Shown here in pieces: positions 51,333 to 58,998 of a stretch of DNA of 64,000 nucleotides (position 1 is its first letter; each line of letters begins with the position of its first letter). Both the position numbers and the translations under genes were made by a program. The notes beneath the pieces are model-generated. The model saw only the letters and a program-made list of their open reading frames with translations, ran no database searches and was not told the origin of the DNA. The stretch comes from Rummeliibacillus pycnus_B (GTDB lineage: Bacteria > Bacillota > Bacilli > Bacillales_A > Planococcaceae). The stretch spans positions 62,001-126,000 of the forward strand of contig NZ_JBCMNM010000026.1 of assembly GCF_050459865.1 (NCBI RefSeq). Reading direction: 5' to 3'.

Positions 51333-52288
51333 TGGAACCAATCAACAATGAATTAAAAAAAATGATGGATTCACAGTTTCAAGCTCGTTACGATGAAATG
51401 CAAAGAGAAATCCTAGAAAATAAAGGGGTTCAAAAATTCCTAGCAGAAAACGATCAAGTAGCAAACCGTGAAATGGTGGAACGAGGATTAGGAAAGCTTT
51501 ATGAGTACGTCAACCAACAACATGATTGTAGCCAATGTGAATCTGTCGCTACTTGTAAAAATGCTATTAAAGCTATTAACGGATTTGTTCCGAAATTAGC
51601 CATTATTCGTGGGCAAATAGATGTGGAATATGTTCCTTGTCAAACGAAAAGAATGGAAGATGCACGCCGCAAAGCAGCTTCTATGATTTCTAGTATGCAT
51701 ATGCCAAAAGACGTTCTAAAGGCAAAAATTAGTGATGTAGATACAAGCAATGAGTCCAAAAAAGCAATCCGTACTTTTGCAGAATTATTTATCCAAAAAG
51801 TACGAAATACAGGAAATTTACCGAAAACTGGTTACTACATTTATGGTAATTTCGGTGTAGGTAAATCCTATGTGCTCGGTGCAATAGCAAATGAGCTTGC
51901 TACGATGGAGATTAAAACAGTAATGGTCTATGTACCTGATTTTCTAAGCGAATTAAAAAGTTCTATTCAAGATCAATCTCTTCAAGAAAAGGTTGAATTC
52001 GTTAAAAAAGCACCCGTTCTAATGTTAGATGACTTAGGTGCAGAAAATTTATCTCAATGGACAAGAGATGAAATAATTGGGACTATTTTGCAATATCGCA
52101 TGAATGAAGGTTTACCTATCTTCATCACATCTAATTTTAATTACGAACAGCTTGAAAATCATTTCGCTACAACTCAAAAAGGTGAGGTAGACGTGATAAA
52201 AGCAGCAAGAATTATGGAACGTATTAAGGCTTTAACGACTGATTTTGAAATGATTGGTGAAAATAGAAGACTTTATCAAGCTGATTAA
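51332..52288 (+). CDS. dnaI: Helicase loader DnaI
   Basis: A 318-residue AAA+ protein. The N-terminal helicase-binding domain holds a zinc site (CSQCESVATCKN and VPCQTKR). The ATPase has Walker A GNFGVGKSYVLG and Walker B LMLDDLGAENLS. It loads the replicative helicase DnaC on DNA melted by DnaA. The start overlaps the dnaB stop by one base. Confidence 0.97.
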   Translation: MEPINNELKKMMDSQFQARYDEMQREILENKGVQKFLAENDQVANREMVERGLGKLYEYVNQQHDCSQCESVATCKNAIKAINGFVPKLAIIRGQIDVEYVPCQTKRMEDARRKAASMISSMHMPKDVLKAKISDVDTSNESKKAIRTFAELFIQKVRNTGNLPKTGYYIYGNFGVGKSYVLGAIANELATMEIKTVMVYVPDFLSELKSSIQDQSLQEKVEFVKKAPVLMLDDLGAENLSQWTRDEIIGTILQYRMNEGLPIFITSNFNYEQLENHFATTQKGEVDVIKAARIMERIKALTTDFEMIGENRRLYQAD

Positions 52289-52303
52289 GCCTTAAATTGA
52301 TGC

Positions 52304-52332
52304 TTGATTTTTAAAACAATTCAGTATATAAT
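52304..52332 (+). promoter_or_regulatory. thrS promoter
   Basis: TTGATT (52304-52309) and TATAAT (52327-52332), spacer 17 nt, ahead of the T-box leader. Confidence 0.8.
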
Positions 52333-52364
52333 TTCAACCATAATCTAAATATGAAATGCTTGGA

Positions 52365-52607
52365 AAAGGACAATAATTTTTTTGCACGACTCAAAGAGAG
52401 AGAAGCCATGGCTGAAAGCTTCTTAGTAACGGCATGAAATTTACCGCCTTGGAGCAGCGACAGTGAAATGTGAGTAATTGTCGACGGTAGCGGCCCGTTA
52501 GCCGATCTGGAGCTTCATCTACGCAAGGCTAACTTTAGCTTGCATAGAAGGAAGAAGGGTGGAACCACGAGTACAATCTCGTCCCTTTGCGGACGGGATT
52601 TTTTTTG
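52365..52607 (+). promoter_or_regulatory. T-box leader of thrS
   Basis: The T-box sequence AAGGGTGGAACCACG is at 52555-52569. A terminator (ATCTCGTCC 52576-52584 with GGACGGGAT 52591-52599, then eight Ts) follows; the T-box can instead pair as antiterminator. Stem I elements (AGAGAG near 52396) lie upstream. The probable specifier triplet is ACC within TTTACCGCC near 52442, matching threonine. Uncharged tRNA-Thr would let transcription proceed. Confidence 0.9.
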
Positions 52608-52754
52608 TGCTCTTTTTTAAGTGCTGAGGGATCTTGTCTTAAGGTTGATAGTCTAAGTGCGTCGCGTCCTGTGGCAACGACTATTTGACTCACATCCTGT
52701 GTGCCTCCAACTTGTGGCCCAGAGCTCTTGAATATAAAAAAAGGAGAGATTATT
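52608..52754. other. Spacer between T-box and thrS with repeat-like remnants
   Basis: About 145 bases with no gene. It has GTCGCGTCCTGTGGCAACG and a weaker second version, ACATCCTGTGTGCC, 40 bp later. These look like degraded pieces of a GC-rich intergenic repeat inserted between leader and gene. Confidence 0.4.
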
Positions 52755-54692
52755 ATGGCAGACATGATTAAATTAACATTTCCTGACGGCTCAGTAAAAG
52801 AATTTGAAAAAGGTATTACAACTGATGCAGTTGCGCTATCTATTAGCCCAGGACTTCGCAAAAAAGCAATCGTTGGTAAATTCAATGGTGTTTTAGTTGA
52901 TACTAAAACTCCACTTGAAGCAGACGGTACAATTGCTATTATTACACCAACTGATGATGAAGCACTTGAAGTATTGCGTCACTCAACTGCTCACCTTTTA
53001 GCTCAAGCTGTTAAACGTGTATTCCCTGGTGTAAAACTTGGTGTTGGTCCTGTAATTGAAGGTGGTTTCTACTACGATATCGATTCTCCAGAACCAATCA
53101 CTTCTGACGATTTTCCACGAATCGAAAAAGAAATGAAAAAAATCGTTGCAGAAAATATCGAAATCGTACGTCATGATGTTTCTCGTGCAGAAGCTAAAAA
53201 ACGCTTCGAGAAAATTGACGATGAATATAAACTAGAACTACTTGAAGCAATTCCAGAAGATGAACAAGTTTCAATCTACGAACAAGGTGATTTCTTCGAC
53301 TTATGCCGTGGGGTACACGTACCTTCTACAGGTAAAATTAAAGAATTTAAATTATTATCAATTGCTGGCGCGTATTGGAGAGGTAACTCTGACAACAAAA
53401 TGCTTCAACGTATTTACGGTACAGCTTTCTTTGATAAAAAAGATTTAAAAGCTCATCTTGAAATGCTTGAAGAAGCAAAAGAACGTGACCACCGTAAAAT
53501 TGGTAAAGAACTTGAACTGTTCACTACAAACAAATTAGTAGGTCAAGGTTTACCACTATGGTTACCAAACGGTGCTACAATCCGCCGTTCAATTGAACGA
53601 TACATTGTAGATAAAGAAGTATCTCTAGGCTACAAACATGTTTACACTCCAGTACTAGGATCTAAAGAACTTTATGTAACATCAGGTCACTGGGATCACT
53701 ACCAAGAAGATATGTTCCCACCAATGGAAATGGACAATGAAACACTAGTGCTTCGTCCAATGAACTGCCCTCACCACATGATGGTTTATAAATCAGGAAT
53801 GCGTTCATACCGTGATCTACCTTTCCGTGTGGCAGAACTTGGTACAATGCACCGTTATGAAATGAGTGGCGCTGTTTCTGGTTTACAACGTGTTCGAGGT
53901 ATGACTTTAAATGACGCTCACCTTTTCGTACGCCCAGACCAAATCAAAGAAGAATTCAAAAAAGTAGTTGAATTAGTCTTATCTGTTTATAAAGATTTCG
54001 AACTAAACGATTACGAATTCAGACTTTCATACCGTGACCCACAAGATACTGAAAAATACTTCGATGATGATGAGATGTGGGAAAAAGCACAAAGCATGTT
54101 AAAAGAAGCTATGGATGAGCTTGGCTTAGATTACTACGAAGCTGAAGGCGAAGCAGCATTCTATGGTCCAAAACTTGATGTACAAGTAAAAACTGCAATC
54201 GGTAAACAAGAAACTTTATCTACAGTTCAACTTGATTTCTTGTTACCAGAACGCTTTGACTTAAACTACATTGGTGAAGATGGTAAACAACACCGTCCAG
54301 TTGTTATCCACCGCGGAGTAGTATCAACTATGGAACGTTTTGTAGCCTTCTTAATTGAAGAATACAAAGGTGCATTCCCAACTTGGTTAGCACCTGTTCA
54401 AGTACAAGTGATTCCTGTATCTAATGATGTTCATTTCGACTACGCTAAACAAGTAGAAGAAAAACTACAATCTGCAGGCTTCCGTGTAGAAATGGATTAC
54501 CGTGAAGAAAAACTTGGTTATAAGATTCGTGAAGCACAAATGAAGAAAATCCCTTACATGCTTGTACTAGGAGATAAAGAATTAGAAGATGGTAGCGTAA
54601 ACGTTCGTCGTTATGGCTCAAAAGATTCTGAAACAATACCATTTGACGAATTTTTAAAAGCAATCCAAGAAGACGTAGCTCATAAAGGTTAA
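52755..54692 (+). CDS. thrS: Threonyl-tRNA synthetase
   Basis: A 645-residue class II synthetase: TGS domain (1-62), editing domain (65-225, HSTAHLLAQAVKRVFP with the HxxxH site), catalytic core with NCPHHMMVYK, RVRGMTLNDAHLF and the zinc ligands, and an anticodon-binding domain from about 540. It charges tRNA-Thr. Start ATG after AAAGGAGAG. Expression is controlled by the T-box upstream. Confidence 0.98.
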   Translation: MADMIKLTFPDGSVKEFEKGITTDAVALSISPGLRKKAIVGKFNGVLVDTKTPLEADGTIAIITPTDDEALEVLRHSTAHLLAQAVKRVFPGVKLGVGPVIEGGFYYDIDSPEPITSDDFPRIEKEMKKIVAENIEIVRHDVSRAEAKKRFEKIDDEYKLELLEAIPEDEQVSIYEQGDFFDLCRGVHVPSTGKIKEFKLLSIAGAYWRGNSDNKMLQRIYGTAFFDKKDLKAHLEMLEEAKERDHRKIGKELELFTTNKLVGQGLPLWLPNGATIRRSIERYIVDKEVSLGYKHVYTPVLGSKELYVTSGHWDHYQEDMFPPMEMDNETLVLRPMNCPHHMMVYKSGMRSYRDLPFRVAELGTMHRYEMSGAVSGLQRVRGMTLNDAHLFVRPDQIKEEFKKVVELVLSVYKDFELNDYEFRLSYRDPQDTEKYFDDDEMWEKAQSMLKEAMDELGLDYYEAEGEAAFYGPKLDVQVKTAIGKQETLSTVQLDFLLPERFDLNYIGEDGKQHRPVVIHRGVVSTMERFVAFLIEEYKGAFPTWLAPVQVQVIPVSNDVHFDYAKQVEEKLQSAGFRVEMDYREEKLGYKIREAQMKKIPYMLVLGDKELEDGSVNVRRYGSKDSETIPFDEFLKAIQEDVAHKG

Positions 54693-54736
54693 AAAACTTG
54701 TAAAGAATTTTAATCTGATTATTATATATGAATTTG

Positions 54737-54771
54737 CACATCCTTACTACTATAGTAAGGATGTGTTTTTT
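54737..54771 (+). terminator. thrS terminator
   Basis: CACATCCTTACTA (54737-54749) and TAGTAAGGATGTG (54753-54765) with a 3-nt loop and a T-run. Confidence 0.9.
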
Positions 54772-54775
54772 ATGA

Positions 54776-54890
54776 CTATTTTTAATGAAATTTTAGTACT
54801 CTTATCTTGTAGAAATAGAATTAGCATAGACACCTGCAGGAAAATGAACCAAATGAGAACCCGCAGCATAGTAGGCACATAGATGAAATT
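54776..54890. repeat. Decayed copy of the adjacent palindromic element
   Basis: TAATGAAATTTT...CTTGTAGAAATAGAATTAGCA matches, with substitutions, the left end of the intact element that follows (TAATGAAAATTTT...CATTGTAGAAGTGGAATCAGC). Only the left part is recognisable. Confidence 0.45.
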
Positions 54891-54923
54891 TTTTAATGAA
54901 AATTTTGTATTAGTAACATTGTA

Positions 54924-55111
54924 GAAGTGGAATCAGCGAAAATTCTTTTTGCTCCAGGAGCAAGAAGAATTTTCTGCGACGAGTATCGTAGGAGCAATCT
55001 TTTCCTGCGGGAAAGCGAGCCAGAGAGACCCCACAGCGAGATTTTCTCTGCGACGAAGCTAGCGAAGAGGCTCGTCGGTTCGCCAGAGGAAAGCGAAGCT
55101 GATTCCACTTC
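54924..55111. mobile_element. Palindromic MITE-like element, 188 bp
   Basis: Perfect 14-bp terminal inverted repeats GAAGTGGAATCAGC (54924-54937) and GCTGATTCCACTTC (55098-55111). Inside, 54938-54955 and 54957-54974 form an almost perfect 18-bp hairpin. G+C is much higher than in the flanks. There is no transposase and no clear target-site duplication. It is a non-autonomous or REP/BIME-like intergenic repeat. Confidence 0.65.
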
Positions 55112-55163
55112 ATGAAAATACAGATTTAAATCGATTCAATATATAAAAAAATTATAATAATCG

Positions 55164-55192
55164 TTGACAACGACTATATCACATGATAAAGT
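55164..55192 (+). promoter_or_regulatory. infC operon promoter
   Basis: TTGACA (55164-55169) and TAAAGT (55187-55192), spacer 17 nt. Confidence 0.8.
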
Positions 55193-55198
55193 AATAAA

Positions 55199-55443
55199 GG
55201 TTAATGAATACAAGTTTGTGGTTGAAGAAGAGGCTGCCCGCTTCTCACCTGATCGATCTGAGAAATTAGTGTTGACAGGTTACATGATAGAACGGATCAC
55301 GCATTTTCGCGTGTACATATATCTTGCGGGCGGACATTTCGACTATGTCCGCCCTTTTTTTGTGGACATCGAAATAACCGTACCGATCATCGGGCAACTA
55401 GCCCAAACCATGTATTCGCGACACTACTTGGAGGTGGATTGTT
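55199..55443 (+). promoter_or_regulatory. L20-type leader and attenuator of infC-rpmI-rplT
   Basis: A leader of about 245 nt with a strong terminator (GGGCGGACAT 55328-55337, ATGTCCGCCC 55345-55354, seven Ts) more than 80 nt before the gene. In B. subtilis ribosomal protein L20 binds this leader and promotes termination. The place, length and terminator all match; full folding was not done. Confidence 0.8.
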
Positions 55444-55962
55444 ATTAGCAAAGACATGTATGTAAACGAAGGCATTCGCGCTCGTGAACTTCGTCTAATC
55501 GATCATAACGGTGATCAACTTGGAGTAAAATCACGCAATGAAGCCTTAACTATTGCAGAACGTGCAAATTTGGATCTTGTCCTTGTGGCTCCTCAGGCCA
55601 AGCCACCGGTCGCTCGTATCATGGACTATGGTAAATTCAAATTCGAGCAACAAAAGAAAGATCGCGAAGTACGCAAAAATCAAAAAGTTATCGTAATGAA
55701 AGAAGTAAGATTAAGTCCTACTATCGACGAACACGATTTCCAAACAAAATTGCGTAACGGGATTAAGTTCCTTGAAAAAGGAGACAAAGTTAAAGCATCT
55801 ATTCGTTTTAAAGGTCGTGCAATTACGCACAAAGAAATCGGCCAAAAAGTATTAGATCGCTTTGCAGAAGCTTGTGCTGAAGTTGCAACGGTTGAACAAA
55901 AACCGAAAATGGAAGGCAGAAGCATGTTCTTAGTACTACAACCTAAGAACGAAAAAAATTAA
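55444..55962 (+). CDS. infC: Translation initiation factor IF-3, probable ATT start
   Basis: A 172-residue IF-3. The sequence ISKDMYVNEGIRARELRLID begins at an ATT codon six nt after GGAGGTGG, whereas the first ATG is four codons later with no ribosome site. B. subtilis IF-3 also contains ISKDM at this point, and rare AUU starts are known for infC and serve autoregulation. The N- and C-domains are complete (FEQQKKDREVRKNQK linker, GRAITHKEIGQKVLDRF). It keeps 30S subunits free and checks start codons. Confidence 0.93.
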   Translation: MSKDMYVNEGIRARELRLIDHNGDQLGVKSRNEALTIAERANLDLVLVAPQAKPPVARIMDYGKFKFEQQKKDREVRKNQKVIVMKEVRLSPTIDEHDFQTKLRNGIKFLEKGDKVKASIRFKGRAITHKEIGQKVLDRFAEACAEVATVEQKPKMEGRSMFLVLQPKNEKN

Positions 55963-55994
55963 GTTTTAGTCGAACAGTTTAGGAGGAATTCGAA

Positions 55995-56195
55995 ATGCCA
56001 AAAATGAAAACTCACCGTGGCGCAGCTAAACGTTTCAAAAAAACGGGTACTGGTAAATTAAAATATGACCGTGCTTTCGGTAGCCACTTATTCGCAAACA
56101 AATCTACAAAAGCAAAACGTCACTTACGTAAAGCAAACATCGTTTCTTCAGGTGACTTCAAACGCATCAAATCTTTACTTGCGAACATTAAATAA
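55995..56195 (+). CDS. rpmI: 50S ribosomal protein L35
   Basis: A 66-residue basic protein with the L35 start MPKMKTHRGAAKRFKKTGTGK. AGGAGG ribosome site. Second gene of infC-rpmI-rplT. Confidence 0.98.
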   Translation: MPKMKTHRGAAKRFKKTGTGKLKYDRAFGSHLFANKSTKAKRHLRKANIVSSGDFKRIKSLLANIK

Positions 56196-56245
56196 TTCTA
56201 AAATAACAATATATTCATGTAATTGAATAGCAGGAGGTAATTAGT

Positions 56246-56605
56246 ATGCCACGCGTAAAAGGCGGTACTGTATCACGCGCACGTCGTAAAAAAGTTTTAA
56301 AATTAGCTAAAGGTTACTTTGGCTCTAAACACACATTATATAAAGTTGCTAACCAAGCAGTAATGAAATCAGGTCAATATGCATATCGTGACCGTCGTCA
56401 AAAGAAACGTGATTTCCGTAAATTATGGATCACTCGTATCAACGCTGCTGCTCGCATCAACGGTCTTTCTTACAGCCGTTTAATGCACGGTTTAAAAGTT
56501 GCTGAAATCGAAGTTAACCGTAAAATGTTAGCTGACCTTGCAGTTAACGATGCAGCTGCATTCGCTCAATTAGCAGACGCTGCTAAAAAAGCAGTAGCTA
56601 AATAA
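56246..56605 (+). CDS. rplT: 50S ribosomal protein L20
   Basis: A 119-residue basic protein: MPRVKGGTVSRARRKKVLKLAKGYFGSKH and YRDRRQKKRDFRKLWI. It is needed for early 50S assembly and represses its own operon through the leader upstream. AGGAGG ribosome site. It ends the operon at a strong terminator. Confidence 0.98.
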   Translation: MPRVKGGTVSRARRKKVLKLAKGYFGSKHTLYKVANQAVMKSGQYAYRDRRQKKRDFRKLWITRINAAARINGLSYSRLMHGLKVAEIEVNRKMLADLAVNDAAAFAQLADAAKKAVAK

Positions 56606-56627
56606 TTTATTGCTATTAGCATATTTC

Positions 56628-56662
56628 AAGCCTATGAATGTATACATTCATAGGCTTTTTTC
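56628..56662 (+). terminator. rplT terminator
   Basis: A 30-nt perfect palindrome (56628-56657) followed by six Ts. Confidence 0.9.
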
Positions 56663-56710
56663 ATGATTACAGAAGCAATGAAAAAATAAATACTATTAAA
56701 TAAACACAAA

Positions 56711-56754
56711 AGAAAAACCTTTCGCTGCTCTATTTCAGAACGAAAGGTTTTTCT
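56711..56754. terminator. nsrR terminator (bidirectional)
   Basis: AGAAAAACCTTTCG (56711-56724) with a perfect complement at 56741-56754. Read on the minus strand it ends the nsrR transcript. Confidence 0.85.
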
Positions 56755-56767
56755 AACTGTGCATTTA

Positions 56768-57205
56768 CTAATCTTTAAATAGTAATGCAGCAATTTCCTC
56801 TTTTGAATGGAGAAAATCACTTAGTCGATATTCATCTAAAACTGCTATATACGCATGGAGTGCCTTATTGAGTGCACCTTTCAAATTACATACAGGCGAG
56901 ATGACACATCCGACAGATTCAGGGTTAAAACAATCTACCAAGTAGAAGTCTTCTTCAGTTTTTCGAATAACCTTACCAATGACAATATCCTCTGGCTTCA
57001 TTGCAAGATGAATACCACCACCACGACCACGAATGGTTTCAATATATCCAAGCTTACCAAGCTCATGTGTTACTTTCATCAAATGATTCTTTGAAATTCC
57101 ATATGCATCCGATATTTCTTTAATCGTTGCTAGCTTTTCGGGTTCCATGGCACCTAGATAGAGCAGGACACGTAAAGAATAATCGGTATATAAAGTTAAT
57201 CGCAT
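56768..57205 (-). CDS. nsrR: Rrf2-family nitric-oxide-sensing repressor NsrR
   Basis: A 145-residue Rrf2 protein with an N-terminal winged helix (ATIKEISDAYGISKNHLMKVTHELGKLGYI). Three cysteines spaced C-x7-C-x5-C (CFNPESVGCVISPVC) are the [4Fe-4S] ligands of NsrR. Nitric oxide destroys the cluster and relieves repression. The start is the ATG before RLTLYTDYSLR, 7 nt after GTGGTG; the open frame runs 17 codons further without support. It is divergent from hmp, with operator-like repeats between. Confidence 0.93.
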   Translation of the reverse strand: MRLTLYTDYSLRVLLYLGAMEPEKLATIKEISDAYGISKNHLMKVTHELGKLGYIETIRGRGGGIHLAMKPEDIVIGKVIRKTEEDFYLVDCFNPESVGCVISPVCNLKGALNKALHAYIAVLDEYRLSDFLHSKEEIAALLFKD

Positions 57206-57269
57206 CCAAAACACCACCATTTCTGTATCTATTATACCATGTAAAGTAAAAATCAAGTTGTTTTTAAAA

Positions 57270-57362
57270 GATGCTTTTTAAATATGTCTTTTTCGTCAAA
57301 GATGTATTTTAAATATGTCTTTTTTGTTAAAGATGTATTTTTGATATTGCTTTAAGTGAAGA
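57270..57362. promoter_or_regulatory. Three NsrR-type boxes at an exact 31-bp period
   Basis: Units start at 57270, 57301 and 57332. Boxes ATGCTTTTTAAATATGT (57271), ATGTATTTTAAATATGT (57302) and ATGTATTTTTGATATTG (57333) resemble the Bacillus NsrR operator (ATGTATTTTAAATACAT-like). The tails CTTTTTCGTCAAA and CTTTTTTGTTAAA repeat too. Three boxes on one face of the helix suggest cooperative binding at the nsrR-hmp region. Confidence 0.7.
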
Positions 57363-57405
57363 ACGGGTGTATCTTTTAGTTGTTAAAAGAAAAGGAGTGT
57401 TGATC

Positions 57406-58593
57406 ATGTTATCACAACAAACTATGGATATTGTAAAATCTACTGCACCAGTATTAGAAGTACACGGAACAGCTATTACTAAAACTTTTTATAAAAATAT
57501 GTTTGCCGCACATCCTGAATTATTGAATATCTTTAACCATGCGAACCAAGCAAAGGGCCGTCAACAAACAGCTTTAGCGAATACAGTTTATGCAGCAGCA
57601 GTTCACATTGAAAATCTAGGAGCAATTATGCCAGTTGTTCAACAAATTGCACAAAAACACCGTAGTTTAGGTATTAAACCAGAACATTATCCAATCGTTG
57701 GAGAGTTCTTACTAGGTGCAATCAAAGAGGTTCTTGGTGATGCAGCAACTGATGAAATTATCAATGCATGGGCTGATGCATATGGTGTAATCGCTGATGC
57801 ATTTATATCAACTGAGGAAGCAATGTATCAAGAAGCTGAAAAACAAGAAGGTGGCTGGAGATTCTTCAAAGAATTTGAAATCGCTAATAAAGTAGTAGAA
57901 AATGAAGAAATTATATCATTCTATCTAAAACCAGTTGATGGCCAAGTATTACCTGAATATAAAGCAGGTCAATATATTACAGTTCAACTTCAAATTCCGG
58001 GCGAAGAATTCACACTTAACCGTCAATATAGCTTATCTAGAGCTGCAAACAAAGAAGCATTCCGTATTTCTGTAAAACGCGAAGATTTAAACGATCCACA
58101 AGGTAAAGTATCTGTTTACCTACACAACCAATCAAAAGTTGGCGATCGTATCCAAGTTAGTGCTCCAGCAGGGGACTTCCAATTAGACCTTGCTTCTAAA
58201 GCGCCGGTAACATTCATCGCAGGTGGCGTTGGTATTACTCCACTTATGAGTATGTTCGACACATTAGCTGCACTTGATGCAAACAGATCAGCAACACTTA
58301 TTCACAGCGCACGTACAGCAAAATTACATGTCTTTGACAATGAAATTTCTGCTAACATAGAAAAAATGCCAAACGCAAGCTACATTGCACTAAATACTGA
58401 TGAAGTTGGTTATATTACAAAAGAATTCTTAGAAGAAAACGTTAGTCTTGAAAATGATGTATATGTGTGTGGACCATCCGTATTCATGGAAGCAATCATC
58501 AACCACTTATATGCAATTGGTTTCAAAGAATCTCAAATTCACTTCGAATTCTTTGGACCAGCAATGCAATTAAAAGTAAACGTTAACGCATAA
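57406..58593 (+). CDS. hmp: Flavohemoglobin (nitric oxide dioxygenase)
   Basis: A 395-residue fusion of a globin domain (1-140, with the proximal-region YPIVGEFLLGAIKEVLG), a FAD-binding domain (150-260, RQYSLS) and an NAD-binding domain (265-395, IAGGVGITPLMSMFD and VCGPSVFMEAI). It converts nitric oxide to nitrate with oxygen and NADH. The ATG follows AAGGAG; a 13-codon extension is unlikely. It is divergent from nsrR and carries the operator-like boxes upstream. Confidence 0.98.
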   Translation: MLSQQTMDIVKSTAPVLEVHGTAITKTFYKNMFAAHPELLNIFNHANQAKGRQQTALANTVYAAAVHIENLGAIMPVVQQIAQKHRSLGIKPEHYPIVGEFLLGAIKEVLGDAATDEIINAWADAYGVIADAFISTEEAMYQEAEKQEGGWRFFKEFEIANKVVENEEIISFYLKPVDGQVLPEYKAGQYITVQLQIPGEEFTLNRQYSLSRAANKEAFRISVKREDLNDPQGKVSVYLHNQSKVGDRIQVSAPAGDFQLDLASKAPVTFIAGGVGITPLMSMFDTLAALDANRSATLIHSARTAKLHVFDNEISANIEKMPNASYIALNTDEVGYITKEFLEENVSLENDVYVCGPSVFMEAIINHLYAIGFKESQIHFEFFGPAMQLKVNVNA

Positions 58594-58627
58594 GAGCAAC
58601 TCAAAAATAGCAAAAAAAATAAAGAGT

Positions 58628-58664
58628 AAAAAAGTAGCCAGAGAAGTATCTGGCTACTTTTTTT
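58628..58664 (+). terminator. hmp terminator
   Basis: AAAAAGTAGCCAGA pairs with TCTGGCTACTTTTTTT around a 6-nt loop. Confidence 0.9.
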
Positions 58665-58700
58665 AGTTAACTATATTGAGTTAAATCAAATTTCGTAACG

Positions 58701-58826
58701 ATCCACGGAAGAATCGATTCAATCCACGAAAATCAGCTCTCAATCCACGGAAAATCATGTTATATACACGAGATAAGTGTCCCAATCCACGAAAAAATGG
58801 ATTGTATCCACGAAACAGACAATTTA
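58701..58826. repeat. Six-unit 21-bp tandem repeat
   Basis: Units begin at 58701, 58722, 58743, 58764, 58785 and 58806, each exactly 21 bp. The first 10 bases are conserved (ATCCACGRAA; the fourth unit reads ATACACGAGA) and the other 11 vary. Read on the minus strand in one frame it gives a heptad FRGL-x3, in an open frame of 64 codons (58681-58875) without a ribosome site. It lies in the 400-bp non-coding gap between hmp and the first GH25 gene. Confidence 0.85.
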
Positions 58827-58998
58827 AGTCGTCAATTGGTTCATTAAAAAATTCAATTTTTTGTAACATAACCAATATTAAATAAAAAAATATGTTAATT
58901 TCCTCACATATGAATCTTTATACCTAGTAAAAATTTGTTATTCTATTAGTGTGGAGTTAGGTACATAGATACATTGTTTGTAAAGGAGATTAGTACCG

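Noticed and set aside
54893..55115. Overlapping open frames inside the palindromic element
   Set aside because: They arise from the GC-rich inverted repeats on both strands and have no ribosome sites or family resemblance.
55164..55448. 94-codon open frame ahead of infC
   Set aside because: It begins in the -35 box and runs through the attenuator hairpin of the infC leader; it is explained by the leader RNA.
58701..58826. CRISPR array
   Set aside because: Conserved parts of about 10 bp and gaps of 11 bp are far too short, and no cas genes are near.
58681..58875. Minus-strand 64-codon frame with FRGL heptads
   Set aside because: Not listed as a gene: there is no ribosome site or promoter, and its pattern follows automatically from the 21-bp repeat. 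Kept as an open question under the repeat finding.
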